Assembly: GCA_029256365.1 (NCBI GenBank) | Contig: JAQSYB010000134.1 | Location: 1-6,394 of the forward strand | Length of the DNA: 6,394 nucleotides | DNA from: Clostridia bacterium | GTDB taxonomy: Bacteria > Bacillota > Clostridia > Lutisporales > Lutisporaceae | Reading direction: 5' to 3' | Part shown: positions 1-6,029 of the stretch, piece after piece | Position numbering within the stretch: position 1 is the stretch's first letter | Layout: each line of letters begins with the position of its first letter | Translations under genes and position numbers: made by a program | Notes under the pieces: model-generated | Seen by the model: the letters and a program-made list of their open reading frames with translations, nothing else | Databases searched by the model: none | What the model was told of the DNA's origin: nothing

Positions 1-152
1 TTGCCGTTGAACTCAATTTCATTACCTGCAGATTTTGCAGAAGCGAATACGTAGAATTTATCTATAGGAAAATTCCTTTCCTCTAGAACTTTTAAAAAAG
101 TATTCCCTACCATACCCGTTGCTCCCACTACTGCAACATTTACTTTTTTCAT
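1..152 (-). CDS. asd: Aspartate-semialdehyde dehydrogenase, N-terminal part (runs off the window)
   Basis: The enzyme reduces aspartyl-4-phosphate to aspartate semialdehyde with NADPH, the branch point to lysine/diaminopimelate, threonine and methionine. Only the first 50 codons are inside the window. Reading the minus strand from the ATG at 152-150 gives a protein starting MKKVNVAVVGATGMVG, with the Rossmann dinucleotide motif GxxGxxG at residues 10-16, followed by ERNFPI and an FASAKSAG segment near residues 37-43, the usual N-terminal pattern of this family. A perfect ribosome binding site, AAGGAGGT on the minus strand (161-168), sits 8 bases before the start, so the start is secure. The gene is divergent from the amidohydrolase. 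N-acetyl-gamma-glutamyl-phosphate reductase shares the fold, but the ERNFPI and SAG signatures fit Asd better. Confidence 0.88.
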   Translation of the reverse strand, partial: MKKVNVAVVGATGMVGNTFLKVLEERNFPIDKFYVFASAKSAGNEIEFNG

Positions 153-225
153 TTAACATTACCTCCTTATACAATTGAATATATTGTTGCTTAAATGCAC
201 GAAAAACTTACTTATAGATTATTTT

Positions 226-253
226 ATTATAGCATTACTCTAAAAGTACACAA
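226..253 (-). promoter_or_regulatory. Predicted sigma-A promoter of asd (extended -10)
   Basis: On the minus strand there is a perfect TATAAT (226-231) preceded directly by TGC (232-234), which makes an extended -10. A weak -35, TTGTGT (248-253), lies 16 bases upstream. Transcription would start near 219, giving a leader of about 65 bases. That is too short for a lysine riboswitch, so no L-box control of asd is visible here. Confidence 0.6.
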
Positions 254-300
254 AATAAATAAAAAATCATGGTGTATATTTAATAAGTTTTATTTATTTT
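252..300. repeat. 13-bp AT-only inverted repeat upstream of the asd promoter
   Basis: AAAATAAATAAAA (252-264) and its exact reverse complement (288-300) flank a 23-base spacer. The arms contain only A and T, so chance is a real explanation. They touch the asd -35 hexamer and could serve as an AT-rich UP-like element or a protein binding site. No GC-rich stem makes it a convincing RNA hairpin. Confidence 0.35.
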
Positions 301-328
301 AATACAATATTTGGAGTATGACAACATT

Positions 329-390
329 TATATTATATAAATTTGTAAAATACAGAATTGTGTTATAAAATCAGACTATATTATATAAAT
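329..390. repeat. Two 14-bp direct repeats in the divergent intergenic region
   Basis: TATATTATATAAAT occurs at 329-342 and again at 377-390, 48 bases apart. Both copies lie upstream of the amidohydrolase and hold -10-like hexamers (TATTAT, TATAAA). They may be duplicated promoter cores or regulator sites, or may reflect the low complexity of this AT-rich stretch. Apart from these repeats and the promoter elements, positions 153-435 hold no gene that I can support. Confidence 0.4.
358..386 (+). promoter_or_regulatory. Weak candidate promoter for the amidohydrolase gene
   Basis: TTGTGT (358-363) could be a -35. TATTAT (379-384, five of six matches to TATAAT) would be the -10, with a short 15-base spacer; TATAAA at 384-389 is an alternative with a 20-base spacer. 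Neither spacing is ideal, and the region is so AT-rich that many -10-like hexamers are expected. The leader would be about 45 bases. Confidence 0.3.
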
Positions 391-435
391 AGGTTGATAA
401 GGAAAGTTTATTTTTCAATAAAATGAGGTGGAATT

Positions 436-1479
436 GTGATAAAGATAGAAAAGGATATTTTGGATTTAAAGCAGCATATTGTTGAGGTTAGAAGAGCACT
501 ACATCAGATACCGGAATCGGGTCTTCAAGAAAATGAGACAACAGATTTAATTTTGAAATACCTAACGAAATTAGGCTTGAAGGTAGAACGCGGGGTATCG
601 GGTACTGGCGCAATTGCATTTTTTGAAGGTGCGGAAGGCAAGAAAACAATCGCTTATCGTGCAGATATCGATGCACTGTCAGTTGATGAAATGACTGGAG
701 TTGATTATTGCTCCACGAAACCTGGTTATATGCATGCCTGCGGTCATGATGGCCATACTGCTATCCTCTTAGGCTTTGCACATTATGCAGTGAAGCATCA
801 GAAGGACATGAAAAACAATCTGCTTTTTATATTTCAGCCTGCTGAGGAAGGCCCTGGTGGCGCAGAAGCAATTGTCGATGCAGGTATATTGGAGAAGTTT
901 GAAGTAAGTGCCCATGGAGCAATGCCTCATAAGGGTAGTGATGCACTTCTTGCAGCAGCTGCAACTGTAACAGCCTTGAATACTGTAATCGGTAGAAATA
1001 TTGATCCACTGGAGCCTGCTGTTTTGAATATAGGAAGATTTGAAAGTGGGGAAAGAAGAAATATCATTGCTGGAGAAGCAGTGCTTGAAGGCACTGTAAG
1101 AGCTTTCAATGAAGAAACCTATTCTATATTGCGCAATAGGCTTATCGACACAGTGAAGTATTTGCCTGAGAGCTTTGGATGTACCGCGGATTTGGAAATT
1201 AGAGATATGTATCCAGCTGTTACCAATGATCCAGAGCTGTTTGAAATATTTAGGGCTGCTGTCGGGGAAGAAAACCTAGAAGTAATTAAGCCCATGACCA
1301 TTTCGGAGGACTTTTCCTACTTTCAAAAAAGAGTACCTGGGTTATTCTTTATGCTAGGCAGTCGAAATGCTGAGAAGGGCTATATTAACCCATTGCATAG
1401 CAATAAGTTTAATTTTAATGAAGATATTTTGTTAAGCGGTATACAGCTTTTTAATAATATTAGAAAACAATTTGAATAG
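436..1479 (+). CDS. M20D-family amidohydrolase (hippurate hydrolase/N-acetyl-diaminopimelate deacetylase type) with an internal deletion
   Basis: M20D enzymes are two-metal cytoplasmic amidohydrolases that cleave N-acyl amino acids. This 347-residue protein starts at GTG 436; GAGGTGG at 425-431 supplies the ribosome binding site. Family landmarks visible are LHQIPE (22-27), YRADIDAL (74-81), CGHDGH (C102, H104), QPAEEGPGGAE (E137 catalytic, E138 ligand), HGAMPHKG (160-167), RNIDPLEPAV (188-197), NIIA (209-212), SEDFSYF (290-296) and LHSNKF (H321). Between residues 155 and 158 about 40 residues are missing compared with the family (usual length about 390). That block normally holds the GLH metal ligand and the first strand of the lid/dimerisation domain. 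The frame is intact, so the protein may be made but is probably inactive or altered. The QPAEEGPGGAE stretch recalls YkuR-like N-acetyl-diaminopimelate deacetylases, and asd lies next door, but the substrate cannot be assigned. Family is sure; activity is doubtful. Confidence 0.9.
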   Translation: MIKIEKDILDLKQHIVEVRRALHQIPESGLQENETTDLILKYLTKLGLKVERGVSGTGAIAFFEGAEGKKTIAYRADIDALSVDEMTGVDYCSTKPGYMHACGHDGHTAILLGFAHYAVKHQKDMKNNLLFIFQPAEEGPGGAEAIVDAGILEKFEVSAHGAMPHKGSDALLAAAATVTALNTVIGRNIDPLEPAVLNIGRFESGERRNIIAGEAVLEGTVRAFNEETYSILRNRLIDTVKYLPESFGCTADLEIRDMYPAVTNDPELFEIFRAAVGEENLEVIKPMTISEDFSYFQKRVPGLFFMLGSRNAEKGYINPLHSNKFNFNEDILLSGIQLFNNIRKQFE

Positions 1480-1487
1480 GAAATAGC

Positions 1488-1509
1488 GGGATGACACATG
1501 GGTCATCTC
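1488..1509 (+). other. Hairpin just after the amidohydrolase stop codon
   Basis: GGGATGAC (1488-1495) pairs with GTCATCTC (1502-1509) to give an 8-bp stem with one G-U pair and a 6-base loop. No T-run follows, so it is not a terminator by itself. It lies 25 bases before the true terminator and could protect the 3' end of the transcript. Confidence 0.45.
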
Positions 1510-1534
1510 TTACAAAATGAATTATATTTCTTAG

Positions 1535-1565
1535 AAAACCTTTGCGTTAAGCGGAGGTTTTTTTT
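1535..1565 (+). terminator. Strong rho-independent terminator after the amidohydrolase
   Basis: AAAACCTTTGC (1535-1545) pairs with GCGGAGGTTTT (1551-1561), an 11-bp stem with two G-U pairs around the loop GTTAA. Eight T residues run from 1558 to 1565, and after one G five more follow. This separates the amidohydrolase from the next operon. It also argues against the in-frame ATG at 1498 as a start for the next gene, because that reading would translate through the terminator. Confidence 0.9.
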
Positions 1566-1580
1566 GTTTTTGGCATACTT

Positions 1581-1608
1581 TTTACAGACTGGGCAAGAAT
1601 ACTTTAAT
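1581..1608 (+). promoter_or_regulatory. Predicted sigma-A promoter of the dehydratase/activase-like operon
   Basis: TTTACA (1581-1586, five of six matches to TTGACA) and TTTAAT (1603-1608, five of six matches to TATAAT) are separated by 16 bases. The pair lies between the terminator and the ribosome binding site, with a likely start near 1615. TTGGCA at 1570-1575 is another -35-like hexamer but has no well-spaced -10. Confidence 0.55.
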
Positions 1609-1635
1609 GTGGCGAATTTATATAAGGAGGTTTTT

Positions 1636-2529
1636 ATGAAGGTAGGAATTCCGAAAGGACTTTTATATGAGAACTATCAACCCTTTTTTCATACCTTTTT
1701 TGAGGAACTAGGAGCAGAGTTAATTGTATCTCCAGATACAAACAAAGATATTTTGGATAAGGGTGTCAAATATTGTGTAGATGAAGCATGTTTACCGGTT
1801 AAGGTATTTCATGGGCATGTTGCTTCGATTAAGGATAAGTGTGATTTGATTGTCATTCCAAGAATCATGCAGCTTCGTAAAAGAGAGTTTATATGTCCCA
1901 AATTCTGTGGACTGCCTGAAATGGTGATAAGCAGTATACCTGAAATGCCGGATACTACCTTGGAGCCTATTTATGCTGCCTCCAATGAAAAACTGTTTCA
2001 ATGGGCTAAGGTTACTGGAAAACAAGTAACCAATAACAGATCAAGGATACAAAAAGCCTTTGAAGCAGCCGTTGAGAATCAAGCAAATCATAAAATGGGC
2101 TTTGATGACCGTGATACCAAATTAAAAGTTGCTCTATCCGGGCATCCCTACAATATATACGACAATTATTTAAATATGAATCTTATAAGAAAGCTTAAGA
2201 AGCTAGGTGTAGGAGTAGTAACAGAGGAGTTTATTGATGATGAGATAAAGGATCGTGAAACAAGCAAGCTTTACAAAAAACCTTTCTGGAGTTTTGCACG
2301 AAACAATTATGCTTTTACGTCCCATGCTGCAAGTAAGGGGATTGTAAATGGAATCATATATATTTCTTCCTTTGCATGTGGAATAGATTCTGTTGTGATT
2401 GATTTAGTTCAGCATAACATTGGAGATTTTCCACTACTGGTATTGAAAATCGATGAGCATACTGGAGAGGCTGGATTAGATACAAGAATAGAGGCCTTTG
2501 TTGATATGCTTGAGAGGAGGAGTTCATAG
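1636..2529 (+). CDS. DUF2229/COG3580-like protein, putative iron-sulfur subunit linked to a CoA-dehydratase-type activase
   Basis: This 297-residue protein belongs to the family usually annotated as CoA-substrate-specific enzyme activase or acyl-CoA dehydratase activase-related (DUF2229). It opens with MKVGIPKGLLYENY, then FFEELGAE (21-28), TNKDIL (35-40), CVDEACLPVKVFHGH (47-61), IPRI (74-77), ICPKFCGLP (86-94), SFACGID (245-251) and a C-terminal DEHTGEAG block (273-280). Cysteines 47, 52, 87, 91 and 248 lie in conserved-looking motifs and are good candidates for Fe-S ligands. The ATG at 1636 is chosen because AAGGAGGT (1624-1631) lies 4 bases before it and the family homology begins there; the in-frame ATG at 1498 lies upstream of the terminator and adds 46 unrelated residues. 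It is the first gene of a three-gene operon and its stop codon directly abuts the next ATG. In many bacteria this domain is part of a single large protein with the neighbouring domains. The substrate is unknown; no signal peptide or membrane segment is seen. Confidence 0.82.
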   Translation: MKVGIPKGLLYENYQPFFHTFFEELGAELIVSPDTNKDILDKGVKYCVDEACLPVKVFHGHVASIKDKCDLIVIPRIMQLRKREFICPKFCGLPEMVISSIPEMPDTTLEPIYAASNEKLFQWAKVTGKQVTNNRSRIQKAFEAAVENQANHKMGFDDRDTKLKVALSGHPYNIYDNYLNMNLIRKLKKLGVGVVTEEFIDDEIKDRETSKLYKKPFWSFARNNYAFTSHAASKGIVNGIIYISSFACGIDSVVIDLVQHNIGDFPLLVLKIDEHTGEAGLDTRIEAFVDMLERRSS

Positions 2530-3627
2530 ATGAAAATTACATTTCCACATATGGGCAATGTGTATTTTGCAGCAAAAGCCCTTTTTGATGATTTGGGTGT
2601 GGAGTATGTCATTCCTCCCCTGACGAGCAAAGGATCTTTGGAAATAGGGTCATTGCATTCTGGAGAAGAAATATGTCTTCCTTTTAAAATAATGATAGGC
2701 AACTATATGCAAGCTATAGAGCAAGGGGCAGATACTGTTCTGATTACAGGCAGCTGTGGTCCTTGTAGATTTGGTGAATATTGTGAGCTCCAGATGAATT
2801 TATTGAACAATTTAGGCCACAATCTGGATTTTATTGTAATTGATAGTCCAGGAGATATAGGTGTAAAAGAGCTGATTCGGCGATTGGGAAAAATATCTAC
2901 GGGCAGTGAGTATAATCGACTGCAAAAGTTTAAAGCACTGCTCAATGCTGTTAAGGTTGTAAACCTAATTGATGAAGTGGAAGCAAAAGCAAGGTATTTA
3001 GCTGGCTTTGAAGCAAATAGAGGACAATGCAAGAAAATACTAATTGAATGCAAACAAGAAGCCATAAAGTGTAATAGTGGAAAAAGCATGATTGAGATAT
3101 TAAATCATTATTTGGATAAATTGAATCAAGTACCTATTGACCAAAGGAAAGAACCAATAAAAATTGCTATAATTGGTGAGATTTATACGGTCATAGAGCC
3201 ATTTTCTAATTTATACATTGAAGATAAGCTGATGGATTATGGTATATCAACCAAAAGAATGCTTACTCCTAGTTGGTGGCTTAAAAACCTAGTATTATCC
3301 CCCATGAATATGAATCAATTGGACATAAAGAAAAAATCAAAGGAATATTTACCAATGATGATTGGGGGGCATGCCCGTGAATGTATAGGAGAGGCAGTCT
3401 TGGCTTATGAAGAGGGTTTTGATGGGGCCATACAAATATTTCCCATGGGCTGTATGCCAGAAATTGTATCAAAAGCAATTCTTCCAAAGATTTCAAAGGA
3501 TAAGGACTTTCCTATCATGACTCTTGTTGTTGATGAAATGACAGGGGAGGCAGGCTATGTAACAAGAATTGAAGCTTTTGTTGATTTGCTTGAAAGGAGA
3601 AAAGACAATGTATTATCTAGGTGTTGA
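2530..3627 (+). CDS. COG3581-like 2-hydroxyacyl-CoA dehydratase-related protein, putative iron-sulfur subunit
   Basis: The 365-residue product resembles the second half of DUF2229-type activase-associated proteins and more distantly the 2-hydroxyacyl-CoA dehydratase fold. It opens with MKITFPHMGNVYFAAKAL. Possible cluster-binding cysteines are C49 in GEEICLPFK, C76 and C79 in GSCGPCRFGEY, C85, C285 in HAREC and C308 in FPMGCMPE. The C-terminal segment (335-357, beginning DEMTGEAG and ending LLERR) closely repeats the end of the preceding protein, which suggests the two are related subunits. The ATG follows the upstream TAG with no gap, and its ribosome binding site AGGAGG (2515-2520) lies inside the end of that gene, so translation is probably coupled. 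The inferred role is to hold an Fe-S cluster reduced by the downstream ATPase; which reaction it drives cannot be read from the sequence. Confidence 0.8.
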   Translation: MKITFPHMGNVYFAAKALFDDLGVEYVIPPLTSKGSLEIGSLHSGEEICLPFKIMIGNYMQAIEQGADTVLITGSCGPCRFGEYCELQMNLLNNLGHNLDFIVIDSPGDIGVKELIRRLGKISTGSEYNRLQKFKALLNAVKVVNLIDEVEAKARYLAGFEANRGQCKKILIECKQEAIKCNSGKSMIEILNHYLDKLNQVPIDQRKEPIKIAIIGEIYTVIEPFSNLYIEDKLMDYGISTKRMLTPSWWLKNLVLSPMNMNQLDIKKKSKEYLPMMIGGHARECIGEAVLAYEEGFDGAIQIFPMGCMPEIVSKAILPKISKDKDFPIMTLVVDEMTGEAGYVTRIEAFVDLLERRKDNVLSRC

Positions 3628-4564
3628 TGTAGGTTCTGTAAGTACAGATTTGGTATTGTTGAATCAAAATAAGCAGGTAGTGGAAAAACTGTATCTGCGC
3701 ACAAAAGGGAAACCGATTGCAGCAGTACAGGAGGGCTTCCGCATGCTTAAAAACAAATATGGCAATTCGGAAATATTAGCTGCTGGAACAACAGGCAGTG
3801 GGAGACAAATTGCATCCACCCTTATTGGAGCGGACGCAGTAAAAAATGAGATAACGGCTCATGCAGTGGCAGCCTTAGATACAGACGGTGATGTAAGAAC
3901 AATTATTGAAATTGGGGGGCAGGATTCCAAGATTATCGTTCTTAAGAATGGAATAGTAACAGATTTTGCTATGAACACTGTCTGTGCTGCAGGAACAGGA
4001 TCTTTTTTGGATAGGCAGGCAGAACGCCTAGAAATTCCAATAGAAGCCTTTGGTGATTATGCACTGAAGGCAAACAGCTATGTTAGAATAGCCGGCAGAT
4101 GCGCGGTTTTTGCAGAGTCGGATATGATACATAAGCAGCAGCTGGGATACAATGAAGGTGAAATCATTAGAGGACTATGCCATGCTCTAGTTAGAAATTA
4201 TTTAAACAATGTGGCCAAGGGCAAGGAAATAAAAGACAAGATATTCTTCCAGGGGGGTGTTGCTGCCAATAAGGGGATGAAGGCTGCCTTTGAAGAATCC
4301 TTGGGGATACAGGTGGTAATTCCGGAGCATTATAACATGATGGGTGCGATTGGCGCAGCAATCATAGCAAAGGAAAAGGTGGAAAAGGCAGGCAAGACAA
4401 ATTTCAAAGGCTTTGATCTGGCAGATAGTGTATTCCAGTCAAAAAGCTTTGAATGCGAAGGCTGTTCCAATGGATGTGAAGTTGTAAACATACAAGAAAA
4501 TGAAAATGTAATAGGCTGCTTTGGCGATCGATGTGGCAAATGGGGCAGCAAACTAGCAATGTAA
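3608..4564 (+). CDS. BadF/BadG/HgdC-type ATPase activase (ASKHA fold, COG1924)
   Basis: Activases of this family are homodimeric [4Fe-4S] ATPases that pump an electron at very low potential into 2-hydroxyacyl-CoA dehydratases, benzoyl-CoA reductases or double-cubane proteins. The 318-residue product shows the ASKHA phosphate loop GVDVGSVST (5-13), TTGSGR (61-66), the second phosphate motif EIGGQDSK (101-108), NTVCAAGTGSFLDRQAERL (123-141), GRCAVFAESD (163-172) and FQGGVAANKG (214-223). C126 and C165 match the two cysteines per subunit that hold the bridging cluster in HgdC. A C-terminal extension of about 45 residues adds five cysteines (283, 286, 290, 304, 309); the classical 260-residue HgdC lacks it. 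The ATG at 3608 has AAAGGAGA (3593-3600) before it and starts exactly at the family N-terminus; an in-frame TTG at 3569 would add 13 unrelated residues. It overlaps the previous gene by 20 bases in another frame, showing tight operon coupling. Confidence 0.92.
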   Translation: MYYLGVDVGSVSTDLVLLNQNKQVVEKLYLRTKGKPIAAVQEGFRMLKNKYGNSEILAAGTTGSGRQIASTLIGADAVKNEITAHAVAALDTDGDVRTIIEIGGQDSKIIVLKNGIVTDFAMNTVCAAGTGSFLDRQAERLEIPIEAFGDYALKANSYVRIAGRCAVFAESDMIHKQQLGYNEGEIIRGLCHALVRNYLNNVAKGKEIKDKIFFQGGVAANKGMKAAFEESLGIQVVIPEHYNMMGAIGAAIIAKEKVEKAGKTNFKGFDLADSVFQSKSFECEGCSNGCEVVNIQENENVIGCFGDRCGKWGSKLAM

Positions 4565-4573
4565 TTCTAGTTC

Positions 4574-4622
4574 CATAGCCTCAAAAATATGCACCAAATG
4601 TTGTAAAAAAATACAGGCTATG
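4574..4622. repeat. 8-bp inverted repeat flanking the -35 region upstream of the membrane protein gene
   Basis: CATAGCCT (4574-4581) and AGGCTATG (4615-4622) are exact reverse complements 33 bases apart. The right arm overlaps the TG of the extended -10, and the -35 lies between the arms. This could be a regulator binding site, or a weak stem at the end of the upstream operon. No T-run follows, so it is not a convincing terminator, and none is visible between 4564 and 4691. Confidence 0.35.
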
Positions 4623-4629
4623 CTAAAAT
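4601..4629 (+). promoter_or_regulatory. Predicted sigma-A promoter of the membrane protein gene
   Basis: TTGTAA (4601-4606) and TAAAAT (4624-4629) are separated by 17 bases, and TGC (4621-4623) before the -10 makes an extended -10. Transcription would start near 4636, at the base of the hairpin described in the next entry. The gene can therefore probably be expressed apart from the activase operon. Confidence 0.6.
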
Positions 4630-4633
4630 CAAG

Positions 4634-4671
4634 ATAAATTGCACAAAATCTAAGTACCAAGTGCAATTTAT
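4634..4671 (+). promoter_or_regulatory. Perfect 11-bp hairpin at the 5' end of the predicted leader
   Basis: ATAAATTGCAC (4634-4644) pairs without mismatch with GTGCAATTTAT (4661-4671) around a 16-base loop. It begins at the predicted transcription start and ends 6 bases before the ribosome binding site AGGAGGG (4678-4684). No T-run follows, so it is not a terminator. It may stabilise the 5' end of the mRNA, tune access to the ribosome binding site, or act in DNA form as an operator. Confidence 0.55.
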
Positions 4672-4690
4672 GGTTATAGGAGGGACAAGT

Positions 4691-5992
4691 ATGCAGCTTA
4701 GTAAAATAAAATGGTCAATCATTCTAATTTTAACATTTACGATTTACTTTGCTTCAGCGGTATATTCTGAACCTGCAGCTGGTTGGAAGGGATATGGATT
4801 ATTTAACATCAGTGGCTCTAAAACAACCATCATAAGTGAAGACATAAGTGTTGAACTGCACAATGATAAGCTGACCTATAATGGTGAATTCCTGATTCGC
4901 AACTATTCCAATGATGTGATAAAGGCATCCATAGGGACACCAGCTCAAGGTATTGAAAAAATTACATTCGTGGAAAAAAACAGTACTTTGAAATGGAAAA
5001 AAAGAAGCCATGGAAGCTTACAAAATGAATTTAATATAGAAAATAGAACTCCTCAGGAGGAATACTGGTATGTTGTCAATTTGACCTTAAATCCTGGTGA
5101 GACAAAACTTTTAAATATAAAGTTTGATGCATTTCAGCTTCAGGAGGATCCTGGAAGCTATACGTTTACATACTTTAATGATCGAAAGCTAGGGTTTTCC
5201 AATCAAGTGGAGAAATCTTCATTATATATCAGCATGTTGGATTTTCAGCCATATAATATTTTGTCCCTGCAAGGGGTGAAACCCAGCGAAATGGGAATAA
5301 AGGGTGACATCCTCTTAAAAGCAGAAAACATGGATACTGTGTCAATTAAATATATGAATACAGAAAAAGTACTGATGGATAAGCTGTTATCAAGTGCAAT
5401 GTACAAGCCTAGGGAAGTCGCCTTGGCTTTTAATGGGAAAAACTATACCAAGGCATCCAGCTTATGTGATGAATATATAAAAAATCCGAATGATTCGCAA
5501 ATCAGCGTAGAAGATATGCAATTCATTAAAGCAGAAAGCTTAAGGCGCCTTCAAAATTACGAAAAATACTTATTGATTGTTGAGGATATGGATTATAGTA
5601 AGCTCTATCCCTTAGAACTGAAGAATAAGATACTTATGGATAGAATGTCAATATATTTGGAGCAGCAAAACCAAGAGAAGGTTTTTAATTTATATAAAGA
5701 GCTTGAAGTCGAAACCTCTGAAAGTGCAGGTATATTAAAGAACTGGACAGAAAGCACCAGCGTTTTTGGATCAGCACAAATCAATAAAGATAACCTGATT
5801 AAGCAAATTCAAGAAATAGAAGATACAGTGGACCAATCAAAACCCAAAATAGACCAATTGATTGAAAAAGCAATGGCATACAAGTACACCCCTGCTTTGC
5901 TATTTCTAGCAGGACTGATTCTGGGCTTAAGCGTGAGAAGGTTCCGTATAAAAAGAAAAAAGAAAAAGTCAATGTATATATATAGGATGTAG
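4691..5992 (+). CDS. Putative membrane-anchored extracytoplasmic protein with TPR-like helical region, function unknown
   Basis: I do not recognise a named family for this 433-residue protein. Residues 1-26 look like a signal peptide (basic KIK, hydrophobic core IILILTFTIYFASA, possible cleavage near 23-26). Residues 35-190 are rich in alternating hydrophobic/polar strands and in Asn/Thr, suggesting a beta-sandwich outside the membrane. Residues 241-340 are helical with TPR-like hairpins (AFNGKNYTKASSLCDEYI, AESLRRLQNYEKYLLIVEDM and MSIYLEQQNQEKVFNLYKEL). Residues 365-396 are predicted helix or coiled coil. Residues 399-417 form one membrane span, followed by a strongly basic tail (RRFRIKRKKKK), so the bulk would be outside and the tail inside. 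The ATG at 4691, 6 bases after AGGAGGG, is chosen; an in-frame GTG at 4661 lies in the hairpin arm and adds ten residues with no homology value. The N-terminal strand region faintly recalls DUF4424-like domains, which I cannot confirm. A spore protein gene follows, so an envelope or sporulation role is possible but unproven. Confidence 0.75.
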   Translation: MQLSKIKWSIILILTFTIYFASAVYSEPAAGWKGYGLFNISGSKTTIISEDISVELHNDKLTYNGEFLIRNYSNDVIKASIGTPAQGIEKITFVEKNSTLKWKKRSHGSLQNEFNIENRTPQEEYWYVVNLTLNPGETKLLNIKFDAFQLQEDPGSYTFTYFNDRKLGFSNQVEKSSLYISMLDFQPYNILSLQGVKPSEMGIKGDILLKAENMDTVSIKYMNTEKVLMDKLLSSAMYKPREVALAFNGKNYTKASSLCDEYIKNPNDSQISVEDMQFIKAESLRRLQNYEKYLLIVEDMDYSKLYPLELKNKILMDRMSIYLEQQNQEKVFNLYKELEVETSESAGILKNWTESTSVFGSAQINKDNLIKQIQEIEDTVDQSKPKIDQLIEKAMAYKYTPALLFLAGLILGLSVRRFRIKRKKKKSMYIYRM

Positions 5993-6001
5993 GGAAATCC
6001 T

Positions 6002-6029
6002 TTGTACTTTGTTCTAATTGTGGTATAAA
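6002..6029 (+). promoter_or_regulatory. Candidate sigma-A-like promoter of the spore protein gene
   Basis: TATAAA (6024-6029) is preceded by TGG (6021-6023), an extended -10, and TTGTAC (6002-6007) lies 16 bases upstream as a weak -35. It competes with the overlapping sigma-G reading given separately. The 80-base gap 5993-6072 shows no clear terminator for the preceding gene, so read-through is also possible. Confidence 0.35.

Noticed and set aside
153..435. A lysine riboswitch or T-box in the leader of asd
   Set aside because: The predicted leader is only about 65 bases, AT-rich, and has no terminator stem or conserved riboswitch core.
1498..1635. An upstream in-frame extension of the first operon gene starting at ATG 1498
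   Set aside because: It would translate through a strong terminator at 1535-1565 and the predicted promoter, adds 46 residues with no family match, and has no ribosome binding site. ATG 1636 has AAGGAGGT.
3569..3607. TTG start for the activase 13 codons upstream
   Set aside because: The family N-terminus begins exactly at ATG 3608, which has a good ribosome binding site; the extension is just the end of the preceding gene read in another frame.
4661..4690. GTG start for the membrane protein
   Set aside because: It lies in the right arm of the 5' hairpin, lacks a ribosome binding site and weakens the signal peptide; ATG 4691 follows AGGAGGG.
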